Shown piece by piece: positions 8,974-17,329 of a stretch of 64,000 bases of DNA (its first letter is position 1; the number at the start of each line of letters is the position of its first letter). A program made the translations under genes and the position numbers. This DNA is from an uncultured Methanoregula sp. (GTDB taxonomy: Archaea; Halobacteriota; Methanomicrobia; Methanomicrobiales; Methanospirillaceae), in assembly GCF_963662735.1 (NCBI RefSeq), contig NZ_OY759744.1, positions 186,001-250,000 on the forward strand, written 5' to 3'. The notes below the pieces were generated by a model that ran no database searches, was not told where the DNA came from, and saw only the letters and a list, made by a program, of their open reading frames with translations.

Positions 8974-9165
8974 TTACTCTGCTTTTACAGCCTTTACGGC
9001 ATCTACCTTGATGTAGCGGCGTTTCAGGTTGTGTTTGCTGCCGATAACCGCAAACGTGCGTTCCTCAGCCTGTCTCTCGTTGGGCGCCGCGATAATCTTC
9101 GTGTACGGCATCCAGTCTTCGCCCATCAGAAATGTGCCTTTCACTTCAAACTTCTGCTCTGTCAT
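8974..9165 (-). CDS. rplX: 50S ribosomal protein LX (L18a/L20a family)
   Basis: This small archaeal large-subunit protein is related to eukaryotic eL20. The 63 residues include FEVKGTFLMGEDWMPYTK and ERTFAVIGSKHNLKRRYI, the family pattern and usual size. It is the last gene of the minus-strand run rpl39e-rpl31e-eif6-rplX and starts six bases after the eif6 stop. In many relatives pfdA and ftsY follow directly; here they are 7.6 kb further on. Confidence 0.93.
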   Translation of the reverse strand: MTEQKFEVKGTFLMGEDWMPYTKIIAAPNERQAEERTFAVIGSKHNLKRRYIKVDAVKAVKAE

Positions 9166-9171
9166 AACTCC

Positions 9172-9834
9172 TCACTCCAGAAATCCAAATACGTCCTCTA
9201 CCCTGCCCAGTTCAAACCCGCTCGTTGCATTGCCGGCCAGGTACCCGCTCTCGTTGACGAGCAGGCCCGTCCCGACAAGATTGCCGCCCATGTTAATCGT
9301 GCCGGTACCGACCGGCACCTTGGCAATGATTTCAAGGCGTGAAAGTTCCGCTGCGGTGGCCCTCGGGTGAACGATGACCCCCTTGTTGGTGGCAACCCCT
9401 GCCATCCCGACGGTTTTGACCCCGCCGAGAGTCAGAAATATCAGATCGACTCCGAGGAACTCTGCAATCGCCTTTCCCATATCGGACGGCATGTCCGGGT
9501 GAACTGCAGCAAAAGTATCGTTTGCCATGATCACGTTGCCTGCCGCGTTCATGTACTCATTGAGAAGAAGAACCTCCCGGTGCTCCGAGAGCACGGCGAT
9601 CTCTTCTTCCGTAGCAAGCCCGGATACGACAACCCCCCGGCTGTTGCCGGCAACAAGAGATCCAATGATGGAACTTCCCTGGATGGTGGTCTCCACGAGC
9701 TTGACGTTCAGAGCATTCTGTACTGCGACTTTGAACTCCTCCGGAGACTCCGGAGGGATTATAGCGATATCTCCGACCACCCGGGCAAAAACCCCGATGT
9801 TCGGATCGCCGGCAAATGTGATCGTGCGATCCAT
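9172..9834 (-). CDS. eif6: Translation initiation factor aIF6
   Basis: aIF6 binds the large ribosomal subunit and prevents premature subunit joining. The protein has the repeated pentein-fold pattern ([81 protein letters not shown]) and the normal length of about 220. The start is set at the ATG at 9832-9834 ([12 protein letters not shown]), because the longer frame would overlap rpl31e and adds six residues absent from relatives. It is one base from the rpl31e stop, so translation is probably coupled. Confidence 0.95.
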   Translation of the reverse strand: MDRTITFAGDPNIGVFARVVGDIAIIPPESPEEFKVAVQNALNVKLVETTIQGSSIIGSLVAGNSRGVVVSGLATEEEIAVLSEHREVLLLNEYMNAAGNVIMANDTFAAVHPDMPSDMGKAIAEFLGVDLIFLTLGGVKTVGMAGVATNKGVIVHPRATAAELSRLEIIAKVPVGTGTINMGGNLVGTGLLVNESGYLAGNATSGFELGRVEDVFGFLE

Positions 9835-9835
9835 C

Positions 9836-10102
9836 TTACGATTCCGGTGCAAGTTCTGCCTGAACCTGCCCGTCCTCCATCTTCATGGCGCGAACCCGGA
9901 TCTTTGATGGCGGCTTTGAGCTGCCCCGGGCCCAGACCTTCTCGTTGATGGCCTGGTCGAGTTTGACATCTTCGCTCTTCATGTGCTTTGCAAGGTAGTT
10001 CCTGATATCCTTGATAGCGCCGTTGCTCCGCTTCCACCGGGGCATCCGCCGTGCATCCCGCAGGGGGATAATATATACGTGCTCCTGCATCTTTTCTGCC
10101 AT
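9836..10102 (-). CDS. rpl31e: 50S ribosomal protein L31e
   Basis: This archaeal/eukaryotic-type large-subunit protein sits near the exit tunnel. The 88 residues contain [20 protein letters not shown] and [20 protein letters not shown], both characteristic, with a short acidic tail. It sits between rpl39e and eif6 with gaps of three bases and one base, in one transcription unit. Confidence 0.95.
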   Translation of the reverse strand: MAEKMQEHVYIIPLRDARRMPRWKRSNGAIKDIRNYLAKHMKSEDVKLDQAINEKVWARGSSKPPSKIRVRAMKMEDGQVQAELAPES

Positions 10103-10105
10103 TGC

Positions 10106-10258
10106 TTACACCTTCAGCGTGCTCTTGCGCCAGTTGCGTCTTTTCGGGTGCGCAACCACAGCGCGCTTGGTCCTGACCATTACCCACTGGGGCACGCGCC
10201 GGTTCTGGTCACATGCCTTTGCCAGCCGGATTTTCCTGCCTTTGCTTAATTTGCTCAT
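10106..10258 (-). CDS. rpl39e: 50S ribosomal protein L39e
   Basis: This very small basic protein lines the ribosomal exit tunnel. The minus-strand frame from ATG 10256-10258 to the stop at 10106-10108 encodes 50 residues, starting [20 protein letters not shown] and containing [13 protein letters not shown] and [11 protein letters not shown]. The N(R)xxPxWV core is the L39e signature. The rpl31e start codon lies three bases after its stop. Its small size makes it easy to miss. Confidence 0.95.
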   Translation of the reverse strand: MSKLSKGRKIRLAKACDQNRRVPQWVMVRTKRAVVAHPKRRNWRKSTLKV

Positions 10259-10277
10259 GTTACTTCACCTGATAAAA

Positions 10278-10865
10278 TTATTCTTTCCTGCCTACGACCA
10301 GCGACTGGTCGTGATGGGCCGGGAACAGGGAAGCCACGTCGAGCCCGCGGGCCCGGACTGCTTCCCTGATCTCTGCTTCGTAATCGCCGTTCCGGATGGT
10401 ACCGGTCTCGCCATACTGGACAACGAGAAGATGGTCCACCAGACGGTCGACTTCGGGCTTGACATACCCGAGGAGGGGTCGCACGTACGAACACCCTGTC
10501 CGGTTGCCAAGACTCTGGACTGCTTCGCGGGTGAGCATCGGGACCCGGTCATTAAACCGTGTGCCGTCCCCGACCACGTTATATTCACCTGCAAGCGACT
10601 CGACAGCAGTCTGGTGCACTCTGTTGATTGCATCGTTCGGGTACCCGCACGCTTTTACCAGATCAACCATCTCGTCCAACAACCCTTCTCTGAATACCCT
10701 TTTTTTTAGGGGAAACCCCAATGCACAAGCCGCAGCCTCCAAACTCGGGATTTGGCGGAGGGGATCGAACACAAACGTGTTGAGTTCGACCTCATAATAC
10801 GTACCCAGCATTATTGCTGCAAGGGAACTGTCCTTTCCACCGCTGTAAAGCACTCCAATTTTCAT
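10278..10865 (-). CDS. PP-loop (adenine nucleotide alpha-hydrolase fold) ATPase
   Basis: The N-terminus IGVLYSGGKDSSLAAIML is the SGGxDS pyrophosphatase loop of ATP-PPases such as those that thiolate or otherwise modify tRNA. The 195-residue protein continues with NRVHQTAVESLAGEYNVVGDGTRFNDRVP, where GDGTRFND fits the conserved nucleotide-binding region of the group. No zinc-finger cysteines are visible. Its place inside a ribosomal and RNA-processing operon, overlapping the PDCD5 stop by one base, suggests a role in RNA modification, but the substrate is unknown. Confidence 0.8.
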   Translation of the reverse strand: MKIGVLYSGGKDSSLAAIMLGTYYEVELNTFVFDPLRQIPSLEAAACALGFPLKKRVFREGLLDEMVDLVKACGYPNDAINRVHQTAVESLAGEYNVVGDGTRFNDRVPMLTREAVQSLGNRTGCSYVRPLLGYVKPEVDRLVDHLLVVQYGETGTIRNGDYEAEIREAVRARGLDVASLFPAHHDQSLVVGRKE

Positions 10866-11203
10866 TATCTTCTGGTAATGGAGTAATCCCGTTTTGCTGG
10901 CGCGAGCTGCCGGAGCAGCTCCTTAAACTGTGCGTCGGTTATTTTCGCCTTGAGACGCCCGCTCTGGGCAAGCGCCACAAGCTGTTGCTCGACCGCACCG
11001 GCGAATTCCGGTTTGGTGAGCTTGATGGTATTCAACCGTTCCCGTGCATCCGGCTCGAGAACCTGCATGAGTATCATCTGAATTTGAGACTTCTGCCGCT
11101 GTTGGCGTTCGAGCTCTTCCTGCATACCCTGCTGGTCGCCAGCCTGCTGCTGCAGCTGTGCCATCCTGCGTCTGCGGATTTCTGCTAGCTCGTCGTCTCC
11201 CAT
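10865..11203 (-). CDS. PDCD5-like DNA-binding protein
   Basis: This is the archaeal homologue of PDCD5/TFAR19, a small helical protein usually found next to rps19e. The 112 residues have a Glu/Arg/Gln-rich N-terminal helix (ELAEIRRRRMAQLQQQ), then the core QILMQVLEPDARERLNTIKL and LLRQLAPAKRDYSITRR. It lies between rps19e (eight bases upstream) and the PP-loop ATPase (one-base overlap). Its cellular role in archaea is unsettled. Confidence 0.9.
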   Translation of the reverse strand: MGDDELAEIRRRRMAQLQQQAGDQQGMQEELERQQRQKSQIQMILMQVLEPDARERLNTIKLTKPEFAGAVEQQLVALAQSGRLKAKITDAQFKELLRQLAPAKRDYSITRR

Positions 11204-11211
11204 AATTCACC

Positions 11212-11808
11212 TCACTGGGGTGCTTCTGTCTTCTCAGACTTCTTCTTTGAAGTCTTCTTCTCGGCCTTTGCGCCGTCAGCGCCTTCAACAGCCTTGTCGC
11301 CGCCTTTTGCCTTCTTCTCGCCCTTCTTGCCATCGGCTTTCTTGGGCTCAGCTTCGGCTACAGCCTTGACACGCTTGGGCACAGGTGCCGGCGGGTTGGT
11401 CTTGACTTCCTGGGACAGGTTGTCAAGGAAAGACATACCTGCAGGGGAAACCCGGCGTCCGGTCTTGTCGTGGATGATAAGGCCGGCTGCTTCAAGCTGC
11501 TGGAGGGACTTCCGGAGGACAGACCCGCTTCCCTTGCGGAATGCGTTCGGCCTTGAGCCGCGGTTCTTGTTGCCGCCGTAGAAACTCCGCATCCGTTCGA
11601 CTCCCAGAGGGCCGTCCACATAGACGCGTCTCAAAACTGCTGCTGCCCGGGTATACCACCAGTCGGGGTCTTCGGGGGGCATCTCTTTGTGTACCCCGGT
11701 CTTTGCAAAGGCAGCCCATGCGGGCGGAACAATCTCTTTCCGCTTCTTGAGCTCCTCAGCGGTCCGTCTGATGATATGGTCCGCGGGGACGTCATATACT
11801 GTTGTCAT
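11212..11808 (-). CDS. rps19e: 30S ribosomal protein S19e with long charged C-terminal tail
   Basis: This archaeal/eukaryotic-type small-subunit protein is needed for 30S maturation. Residues 1-145 are the S19e fold, with DPDWWYTRAAAVLRRVYVDG and SGSVLRKSLQQLEAAGLI as signatures. Archaeal S19e proteins are usually about 150 residues; this one is 198. The extra 50 residues are almost only Lys, Glu, Ala, Gly and Ser (for example KKADGKKGEKKAKGGDKAVE), a low-complexity tail. The start is supported by a TATA box about 55-70 bases upstream. Confidence 0.93.
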   Translation of the reverse strand: MTTVYDVPADHIIRRTAEELKKRKEIVPPAWAAFAKTGVHKEMPPEDPDWWYTRAAAVLRRVYVDGPLGVERMRSFYGGNKNRGSRPNAFRKGSGSVLRKSLQQLEAAGLIIHDKTGRRVSPAGMSFLDNLSQEVKTNPPAPVPKRVKAVAEAEPKKADGKKGEKKAKGGDKAVEGADGAKAEKKTSKKKSEKTEAPQ

Positions 11809-11861
11809 CTAATACCTCACTGTTGATAATGAAATAACAGTCTATACATATTTGTGAATAA

Positions 11862-11877
11862 GGTTTTTATATATTTC
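11862..11877 (-). promoter_or_regulatory. TATA box / promoter for the rps19e operon
   Basis: Read on the minus strand, the stretch gives GAAATATATAAAAACC, a near-ideal archaeal box A with a purine-rich flank. It is 55-70 bases upstream of the rps19e ATG, so transcription would begin roughly at 11838. It probably drives the tightly packed run from rps19e to rplX. Confidence 0.55.
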
Positions 11878-11915
11878 TGGTAGCGCACTACCGGTATTTC
11901 AGAAGAAAAGCGGGA

Positions 11916-12167
11916 TTATTTTTTTATGGCTTTTTTCTTGTCAGCAAGGATCATCGTCCTTCCCCGGACTTCCACAAGCTGAGCTTTTGCCTGCGCGGCT
12001 ACGGCTTCCGGGTCGACTTCAGTGTTCTGGAGCCACTTGACTTTGATCATTTTACGGGTCTTGAGCTGGGATACGATCTCTTCGATCATGGTCCCGGTGC
12101 AGCCCTGTTTGCCGATCCATACGGTCGGCTTGAGGTCCTGCATTGAATTATCAGTTGGACTGGGCAT
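11916..12167 (-). CDS. YhbY family (CRM domain) RNA-binding protein
   Basis: This is a stand-alone CRM-domain protein; family members bind the large-subunit precursor in bacteria and introns in plants. The 83 residues contain the GxxG-type RNA-binding loop WIGKQGCTGTMIEEI and the following KTRKMIKVKWL strand. The typical length is about 85-95. It overlaps the start of the Rpp21 gene by 17 bases, so the two are likely co-translated. The 5' extension MPSPTDNSMQDLKP before the domain could be shortened by using the ATG at codon 9. Confidence 0.85.
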   Translation of the reverse strand: MPSPTDNSMQDLKPTVWIGKQGCTGTMIEEIVSQLKTRKMIKVKWLQNTEVDPEAVAAQAKAQLVEVRGRTMILADKKKAIKK

Positions 12168-12477
12168 CTGGTCTCACCACACGGTATCGTGTTGTTCTGT
12201 TGCAGGTCCTGCAGGTGACAACAACGTTGCCCCGGTGCACCCGCACCCGCATGTTCTGTCCCGGGACAAGGTAGGCATAGCAATGATGGCAGTACTGGCG
12301 CCGGAGTTCGCGGTCAATCCGGATCCGCTGCCGCATGGCGATCTTCCGGGCAAGTTCCACGTAACGGTCGGACCGTTCCGGGAAAGAGGAATATGCCAGC
12401 TTTGCCTGTTCGAAGAGTACCCCGATACGTTCCCGGGCAATCCGTTTGCCTGCCGGGTTCTTGGATCGTACCTTCAT
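12151..12477 (-). CDS. rnp4: Ribonuclease P protein component 4 (Rpp21)
   Basis: This is a subunit of archaeal RNase P, which removes 5' leaders from pre-tRNAs. The 108-residue protein has an N-terminal helical part (RERIGVLFEQAKLAYSSFPE) and a zinc ribbon formed by YCHHCYAYLVPG and TCRTCNRTTRYRV, giving four cysteines. Length and order match Rpp21/Rnp4. It overlaps yhbY and belongs to the RNA-processing run. Confidence 0.93.
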   Translation of the reverse strand: MKVRSKNPAGKRIARERIGVLFEQAKLAYSSFPERSDRYVELARKIAMRQRIRIDRELRRQYCHHCYAYLVPGQNMRVRVHRGNVVVTCRTCNRTTRYRVVRPDAQSN

Positions 12478-12584
12478 GCCATCTTCACCGGGTTCTTTGC
12501 GTGCATACTATCAGCGTCCCGGATATAAAAAACGCGGTCTGTCCACCCGCAATGTTCCGGATAAAAACAGGAATGCGGATCCGT

Positions 12585-13190
12585 TCAGCGGATAATTACT
12601 TTCCTTCCTGCAATCACCAGCCGGTCCTCGCAGAAGAGCCGGACCGCTTCCGGGTAACAGATATGTTCCTCTTCGAGAATGCGATCGGCCAGTGTATCCT
12701 CATCATCACCATCGAGCACCGGAACGCATCGCTGGAGGATAATTGGTCCTCCATCGAGACTCTCGTCAACGAAATGGACGGTACAGCCGGCTATTTTTAC
12801 CCCGTACTGCACCGCCTGGCGCTGGGCATGCAGCCCGGTGAAACAAGGCAGCAGGGCGGGGTGGATATTCACCATTTTTCCCGGGAATGCCCGGACAATC
12901 GAAGACCCAAGGATCCGCATGTAGCCGGCAAGGACAAAGAGGTCGGCATTGACGTCCTGCATGGCAGAGAGGAGGGCACGTTCGTAAGCTTCCCGCGAGG
13001 GAAACGAGGAATAATCGATAACGACCCGGGGGATGCCTGCCTGCTCCGCCCGCTCAAGAGCGTACGCTTTTGGGTTGTCAGTTATGAGCGCAACGCAGAT
13101 GGCCTGGACACTACCTGCATGGATCGCATCAACAACAGCTTGAAAATTCGAACCCCGTCCCGATGCAAGCACAGCAATCCGTTTTTTCAT
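12585..13190 (-). CDS. purN: Phosphoribosylglycinamide formyltransferase
   Basis: This enzyme transfers the formyl group from 10-formyl-THF (or the methanogen equivalent) to GAR in step three of purine synthesis. The 201-residue protein has the N-terminal ASGRGSNFQAVVDAI phosphate loop, the catalytic asparagine/histidine in VNIHPALLPCFTGLHA, and the aspartate in CTVHFVDESLDGGPII. The start is placed at ATG 13188-13190 (MKKRIAVLASG), since the longer frame adds about 31 Pro/Gly-rich residues not seen in the family. It is isolated from other pur genes here. Confidence 0.93.
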   Translation of the reverse strand: MKKRIAVLASGRGSNFQAVVDAIHAGSVQAICVALITDNPKAYALERAEQAGIPRVVIDYSSFPSREAYERALLSAMQDVNADLFVLAGYMRILGSSIVRAFPGKMVNIHPALLPCFTGLHAQRQAVQYGVKIAGCTVHFVDESLDGGPIILQRCVPVLDGDDEDTLADRILEEEHICYPEAVRLFCEDRLVIAGRKVIIR

Positions 13191-13227
13191 GCAAAAACCT
13201 CCAGTTCCTTCTTTCCCGGGTCCCGGC

Positions 13228-14517
13228 TTAATGGTTCCCGTTACCGGAATTATTCCCGGCCCCGGCCGGCGGATGGATGACAATCTTGACCTTGACTATC
13301 CGGTGGCCATGCATCTGCATGACGACAAGGGTCATTTTCCCGGAATCGATCTCCACTTTCTCGCCCGGGTGGAGCGGCAGGTGCCCGAGCCGATCGATAA
13401 CAAGGCCACCGATGGTCTCGTAGGACTCATCAGTGGGAAGCGCCAGGTTGTGACGTTCGTTGATATCCTCTACCCACATCTTGGCATCCACGACAAAGAC
13501 ACCCGGTGAAAGTTCCTGTACCCCGGGTTCCTCCTTGTCATACTCATCGAGAATATCCCCCACAAGTTCCTCAAGGATGTCTTCAACCGTGACGATACCA
13601 ACGAAACTGCTGTACTCGTCAATAACCATCGCCATCTGGACCCGGTGGACCTGGAGTTCCTTTAACAGGTCGTCGATCTTCTTGGTCTCCGGGACAAACA
13701 TGGGGTCGTACATGACCTCCTTGATCGTTGAATCTTTCCGGTGGGAGACCATGGCCGAGAAGACATCCTTGACATTAAGGATTCCGGTGATGTTGTCGAT
13801 CCGGTCGTGGTAGACAGGAATCCGGGAGAAGCCGCTCTCGTTGAATATGCGAATCGCTTCCTCAAAACTGAGCGTGTCCTCCATCAGCATGACATCGACC
13901 CGCGGGGTCATTATCTCCCGGGTAGTCGTGTCGCCGAACTCGAGCACCGAGTAGAGCATGTCCTGCTCATCCTGCTCAATGGTTCCTTCCTCTTTGCCCA
14001 CATCGATCCATTCCTTGATCTCCTCTTCGGTTACGGTCGGCTCATCGGCATCCTTCCCGATACCCAGTGTCGGGCTGACCCGTTCAACCAGCCAGATGAT
14101 CGGCGAAATTATCTTTGAGAGGAACAGGATGACCGGAGCTATTGTAAGGGCAAAGGTATCGGGCGCCCGGGTTGCATAGATCTTTGGTCCGATCTCGCCA
14201 AATACAAGGAGAATAATCGTCACAACCCCGGTCGCTATCCCGACCCCGATATTCCCGTACATCTCGATTGCTATCGCAGTTGCTATGGCAGCTGCAGCTA
14301 TGTTGACAACCGTATTGCCGATGAGGATCGTAATAAGGAAGTGTTCGGGGGATTCTTTGAGGGTAAGAAGGGCATGCGATCCAACCCGGTTCTCGTTATC
14401 GAGAGTCCTCACCTTTGCCCGGGTCATCGACATGAGGGCAACTTCTGAGCTTGAGAAAAAAGCCGAGAGGAGGACGCAGAGTACAAAAAGAAAGATTTCA
14501 AGAGCGTTCTGTATCAT
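13228..14517 (-). CDS. Hemolysin/CorC-type membrane protein (CNNM domain, CBS pair, transporter-associated domain)
   Basis: This is a CNNM/CorC-family protein, probably a Mg2+ or Co2+ transporter or its regulator. The 429 residues show three to four hydrophobic helices in the first 190 (CNNM/DUF21 domain, including FFSSSEVALMSMTRAK near residue 22), a two-CBS module (about 200-320, with TPRVDVMLMEDTL and VDEYSSFVGIVTVEDILEEL), and a C-terminal CorC_HlyC domain near 340-415 (MWVEDINERHNLALP). Length and order are typical. It lies 37 bases upstream of purN on the same strand. Confidence 0.9.
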   Translation of the reverse strand: MIQNALEIFLFVLCVLLSAFFSSSEVALMSMTRAKVRTLDNENRVGSHALLTLKESPEHFLITILIGNTVVNIAAAAIATAIAIEMYGNIGVGIATGVVTIILLVFGEIGPKIYATRAPDTFALTIAPVILFLSKIISPIIWLVERVSPTLGIGKDADEPTVTEEEIKEWIDVGKEEGTIEQDEQDMLYSVLEFGDTTTREIMTPRVDVMLMEDTLSFEEAIRIFNESGFSRIPVYHDRIDNITGILNVKDVFSAMVSHRKDSTIKEVMYDPMFVPETKKIDDLLKELQVHRVQMAMVIDEYSSFVGIVTVEDILEELVGDILDEYDKEEPGVQELSPGVFVVDAKMWVEDINERHNLALPTDESYETIGGLVIDRLGHLPLHPGEKVEIDSGKMTLVVMQMHGHRIVKVKIVIHPPAGAGNNSGNGNH

Positions 14518-14603
14518 TGTATTTCACAACGTGCGGGTGCACGCAATAACTTCGACTGAAAGTATACCATTATATTCGGGAACCGATTTAATAAACCCAG
14601 CGC

Positions 14604-15425
14604 TTATTCCATACATTCGTGCATGAAGGCACAGTCCCGGGAGAGCACGGCAATCTTCTCCTCATAAGAGAGGGGGTGGCCAAAGTTCAGGTCCTCGATT
14701 TCGAGAGTGAGGCTGCCATTAAACCGATGATCCCTGAGGGATTGCATCACCTCTGCCATGATCGGGCTCCGGTCGAGTGGCAGGTGCAGGATTTTCCCGT
14801 CAGCCCGGCTCATATGAACGTTCACGAGCCGGTCGTGGCAGAGATCGATATACCGCAAAGGCTCCTCCAGGGATTTCGCAAGGGCATGGGATACATCGAG
14901 GGTGAAAAAGAGCCAGGGTTCGGCATCGAGAAGTTCACGCATCCGTTCCGGTGTGCAGAGGAGAGAGTTGATGGCGGGTTCCATGTTCTCCATGCAGACC
15001 CGTAGGGAGTTCCGAAGTGCCGTGCTTCGGATTGTCTCGACATAGGTGTCGAACCGGGCAAAGTCGACAGCACCGGGAGGCCGTTTTGCAGTCCTCCGCC
15101 CCGGATGGAGCGTAAGCATGCGGGCGCCCATTTCTTCCGCGATAGCCAGGGAGCGCACTGCATAATCAAGCGAGACCTCCACAACCCCCGGGTTGAGGGA
15201 GCATGGATTAAGGTCGAGAATCGGGGCATGGACACTCAGGGGAGAAATCTCCGGATGTTCTGCCCGGCAGTCAAGCACTTCCTGAACAGGCAGGTCGCGG
15301 AGCCAGAAATGCGGGGTCTCAAGCCAGAATTCCATGGAATCAAGGCCGGAACGCGAAACGAACGAGAAGATCTCCGGGCATGTATACTCGTGGAAAAACA
15401 TGCTGGCAACGGAGTAGGAGACCAT
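14604..15425 (-). CDS. Sugar phosphate isomerase/epimerase-like TIM barrel protein
   Basis: This xylose isomerase/endonuclease IV-like TIM barrel of 273 residues has candidate metal-binding histidines and acids in SVHAPILDLNP (near 64), MLTLHPGRR (near 103), VCMENMEP (near 142), FTLDVSHAL (near 172) and VNVHMSRADGK (near 199). The LDVSHA and VHMSR motifs fit the AP-endonuclease-2 family. Its substrate is unknown; a DNA-repair role is possible but the overall pattern is closer to the epimerases. It is divergent from xseA, 42 bases away, so the two share an upstream region. Confidence 0.78.
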   Translation of the reverse strand: MVSYSVASMFFHEYTCPEIFSFVSRSGLDSMEFWLETPHFWLRDLPVQEVLDCRAEHPEISPLSVHAPILDLNPCSLNPGVVEVSLDYAVRSLAIAEEMGARMLTLHPGRRTAKRPPGAVDFARFDTYVETIRSTALRNSLRVCMENMEPAINSLLCTPERMRELLDAEPWLFFTLDVSHALAKSLEEPLRYIDLCHDRLVNVHMSRADGKILHLPLDRSPIMAEVMQSLRDHRFNGSLTLEIEDLNFGHPLSYEEKIAVLSRDCAFMHECME

Positions 15426-15467
15426 GGTAGTACTACTTGATATGCGGTTTTAGCCTAATAATGGTTG

Positions 15468-16715
15468 ATGGACTGGTTTAATACCCCGGAAGAGCCAGCA
15501 GGGAAAGCCGAACCCCTTCTGGTCTCCGAGCTCTCATCAATCATCGGGGAACTTCTCGATGATCCGAGGCTGCAGGATATCAGGGTCAGGGGGGAAATCA
15601 CCAACTACAAGCACCACGGGAGAGGACACCGCTACTTTTCCCTGTCCGAGAAAGGCGGGGGAAGCAATGCAGCAGTCATAAAATGCGTGATGTGGCGCTC
15701 GGATGCAGACAGGCTCCCGTTCGATCCGGAAGAGGGAATGGGGGTGATCGTATCCGGATCAGTAACGCTCTATGCCCCCCACGGAGCATACCAGTTCCAG
15801 GTCAAAGGAATGGAGAAGGCCGGGCTTGGAGAGAAGTACCTGCTGGTAGAGAAATGGAAACGGGAACTCGCGGCCGAGGGACTCTTTTCCCAGGATCGGA
15901 AGCGGGATCTCCCGGCATTCCCGAAAAAAGTGGGGGTTGTCACATCCGAGACAGGGGCAGTTATCCATGACATCCGGAACGTGCTTGAACGGCGTTACCC
16001 AATGGAGATAGTAATTTCCCCTACAGCAGTACAGGGTGAGACGGCCCATAGGGAAATTGCTGCAGCCATACGGAGAATTGGAGTACTTGTCGACGTTGTG
16101 ATTGTTGCCCGAGGAGGAGGGAGTTTTGAGGACCTCTTCGAGTTCAATCACCCGGAGGTTGTCCGGGCAATTGCTGCCTGCCCCGTGCCGGTAGTAAGTG
16201 CCATCGGCCACGAAGTTGACGTGACGCTGGCCGATCTTGCCGCGGATGTAAGGGCGCCGACACCGTCTGCTGCGGCTGAACTGGTGGTCCCGGACAGGAA
16301 TGTTCTCCTCCTCCAGCTGCAGGAGCAGAACCTCCGGCTGGGTATGACCCTGCAGGGTCGGCTGGCATGGGCCCGGGAGGAAGTGCAGGGGCTCCGGGAT
16401 CGGCTTCGTCCGCACCGGTTCGTGCAGAGGATCGGGGAACGGAAGCAGAGTACCGCTGACCTTGCGGAACGGCTGGAACGGGCATGTATGACCCGTATCG
16501 AGCGGGAACATCTCCTCCTCTCGGAGATGAAAACCGCCCTTGAAGGGAGAAGCCCGCTCGCTGTTCTCGCACGGGGTTACTGTGTTGCAGAAAAGGAGGG
16601 AAAAATCCTGAAAAGTACAAGGAGTCTTTCAAAGGATGATCGGCTGAACCTCCGGTTTTACGATGGGTGCAGCCAGGTTATCGTGGAGCGTGTAGATCAT
16701 GACAGGAACGTATGA
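15468..16715 (+). CDS. xseA: Exodeoxyribonuclease VII large subunit
   Basis: This is the catalytic subunit of the single-strand DNA exonuclease VII, a bacterial-type enzyme. The 415-residue protein starts with an OB fold (VRGEITNYKHHGRGHRYFSL near residue 44), followed by the catalytic region with VTSETGAVIHDIRNVLERR, VARGGGSFEDLFEFN and the SAIGHEVDVTLADLAADVRAPTPSAAAE stretch, in which GHExD and DxRAPTPSAAAE are the family hallmarks. A long coiled coil follows, then a C-terminal LARGYC. ATG 15468 is preferred over TTG 15465. xseB overlaps the end by 17 bases. Confidence 0.95.
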   Translation: MDWFNTPEEPAGKAEPLLVSELSSIIGELLDDPRLQDIRVRGEITNYKHHGRGHRYFSLSEKGGGSNAAVIKCVMWRSDADRLPFDPEEGMGVIVSGSVTLYAPHGAYQFQVKGMEKAGLGEKYLLVEKWKRELAAEGLFSQDRKRDLPAFPKKVGVVTSETGAVIHDIRNVLERRYPMEIVISPTAVQGETAHREIAAAIRRIGVLVDVVIVARGGGSFEDLFEFNHPEVVRAIAACPVPVVSAIGHEVDVTLADLAADVRAPTPSAAAELVVPDRNVLLLQLQEQNLRLGMTLQGRLAWAREEVQGLRDRLRPHRFVQRIGERKQSTADLAERLERACMTRIEREHLLLSEMKTALEGRSPLAVLARGYCVAEKEGKILKSTRSLSKDDRLNLRFYDGCSQVIVERVDHDRNV

Positions 16716-16884
16716 GACAAAGATCGAACAACTGAGAGCCATTATCGAAAAGATTGAAGACGGGAACACGAGCCTTGACGAGAGCATGAAACTCTACGAA
16801 CAGGGTGCAGTGCTCGTAAAACAGTGCGAGACCCTGCTTGCTGAAGCAGAACTCAAGATCACGACCCTCAGCCGGGATGCGTAG
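16699..16884 (+). CDS. xseB: Exodeoxyribonuclease VII small subunit
   Basis: This small helical subunit binds the XseA coiled coil. The 61 residues carry the family pattern YETKIEQLRAIIEKIEDGNT and LDESMKLYEQGAVLVKQCE. It is shorter than most bacterial XseB (about 80), lacking part of the acidic tail. The start lies inside the end of xseA, so the pair is translationally coupled. Its own end overlaps the convergent DUF371 gene by 17 bases. Confidence 0.92.
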   Translation: MTGTYETKIEQLRAIIEKIEDGNTSLDESMKLYEQGAVLVKQCETLLAEAELKITTLSRDA

Positions 16885-17296
16885 CGGTCAGGGTAACAAC
16901 CATCTCTTTTCCAAGCACCAGATTTGCTATCAGTTCACGGGGCAGTGTCAGTGCCACGGTATCAGATTGTATGCCGATGGTACGCCCGCAGACAAAAGTG
17001 CTCTTCCGCCAGACCATATCGGTCTGGTGATTCAGTATAAACTCTGATGAACCACGTGACCGGACCGTGGCAATAATCCCGTTGCATTCGAACACGGTGA
17101 GGAGGGAAGCATCATCATTTGCCAGTACGTTCCTGAATTCCGGAGAGAGTCCGGCACATCCTTTGTCAGCACCAATACCGATGATACAGTTGCCATTGGC
17201 CGTGAGATGATCTTCGCAGGTCACCTCAAAGGTTGTCGGGTGGGTACCCAGGACAAGCGGATGTCCCCGGCATCGTATGATCTCAGTCGCCTCCAT
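16868..17296 (-). CDS. DUF371 family protein
   Basis: This conserved archaeal protein of unknown function has 142 residues. Features typical of the family are the N-terminal IIRCRGHPLVLGTHPTTFEV and IGIGADKGCAGL, and the C-terminal GIQSDTVALTLPREL. No catalytic motif or membrane segment is evident, so it is probably cytoplasmic. It is divergent from the zinc-finger gene at 17330, with 33 bases between them, and its 3' end overlaps xseB. Confidence 0.82.
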   Translation of the reverse strand: MEATEIIRCRGHPLVLGTHPTTFEVTCEDHLTANGNCIIGIGADKGCAGLSPEFRNVLANDDASLLTVFECNGIIATVRSRGSSEFILNHQTDMVWRKSTFVCGRTIGIQSDTVALTLPRELIANLVLGKEMVVTLTATHPG

Positions 17297-17329
17297 GCTT
17301 TATCATGTGAGGGTTTCCATTCATATTCA

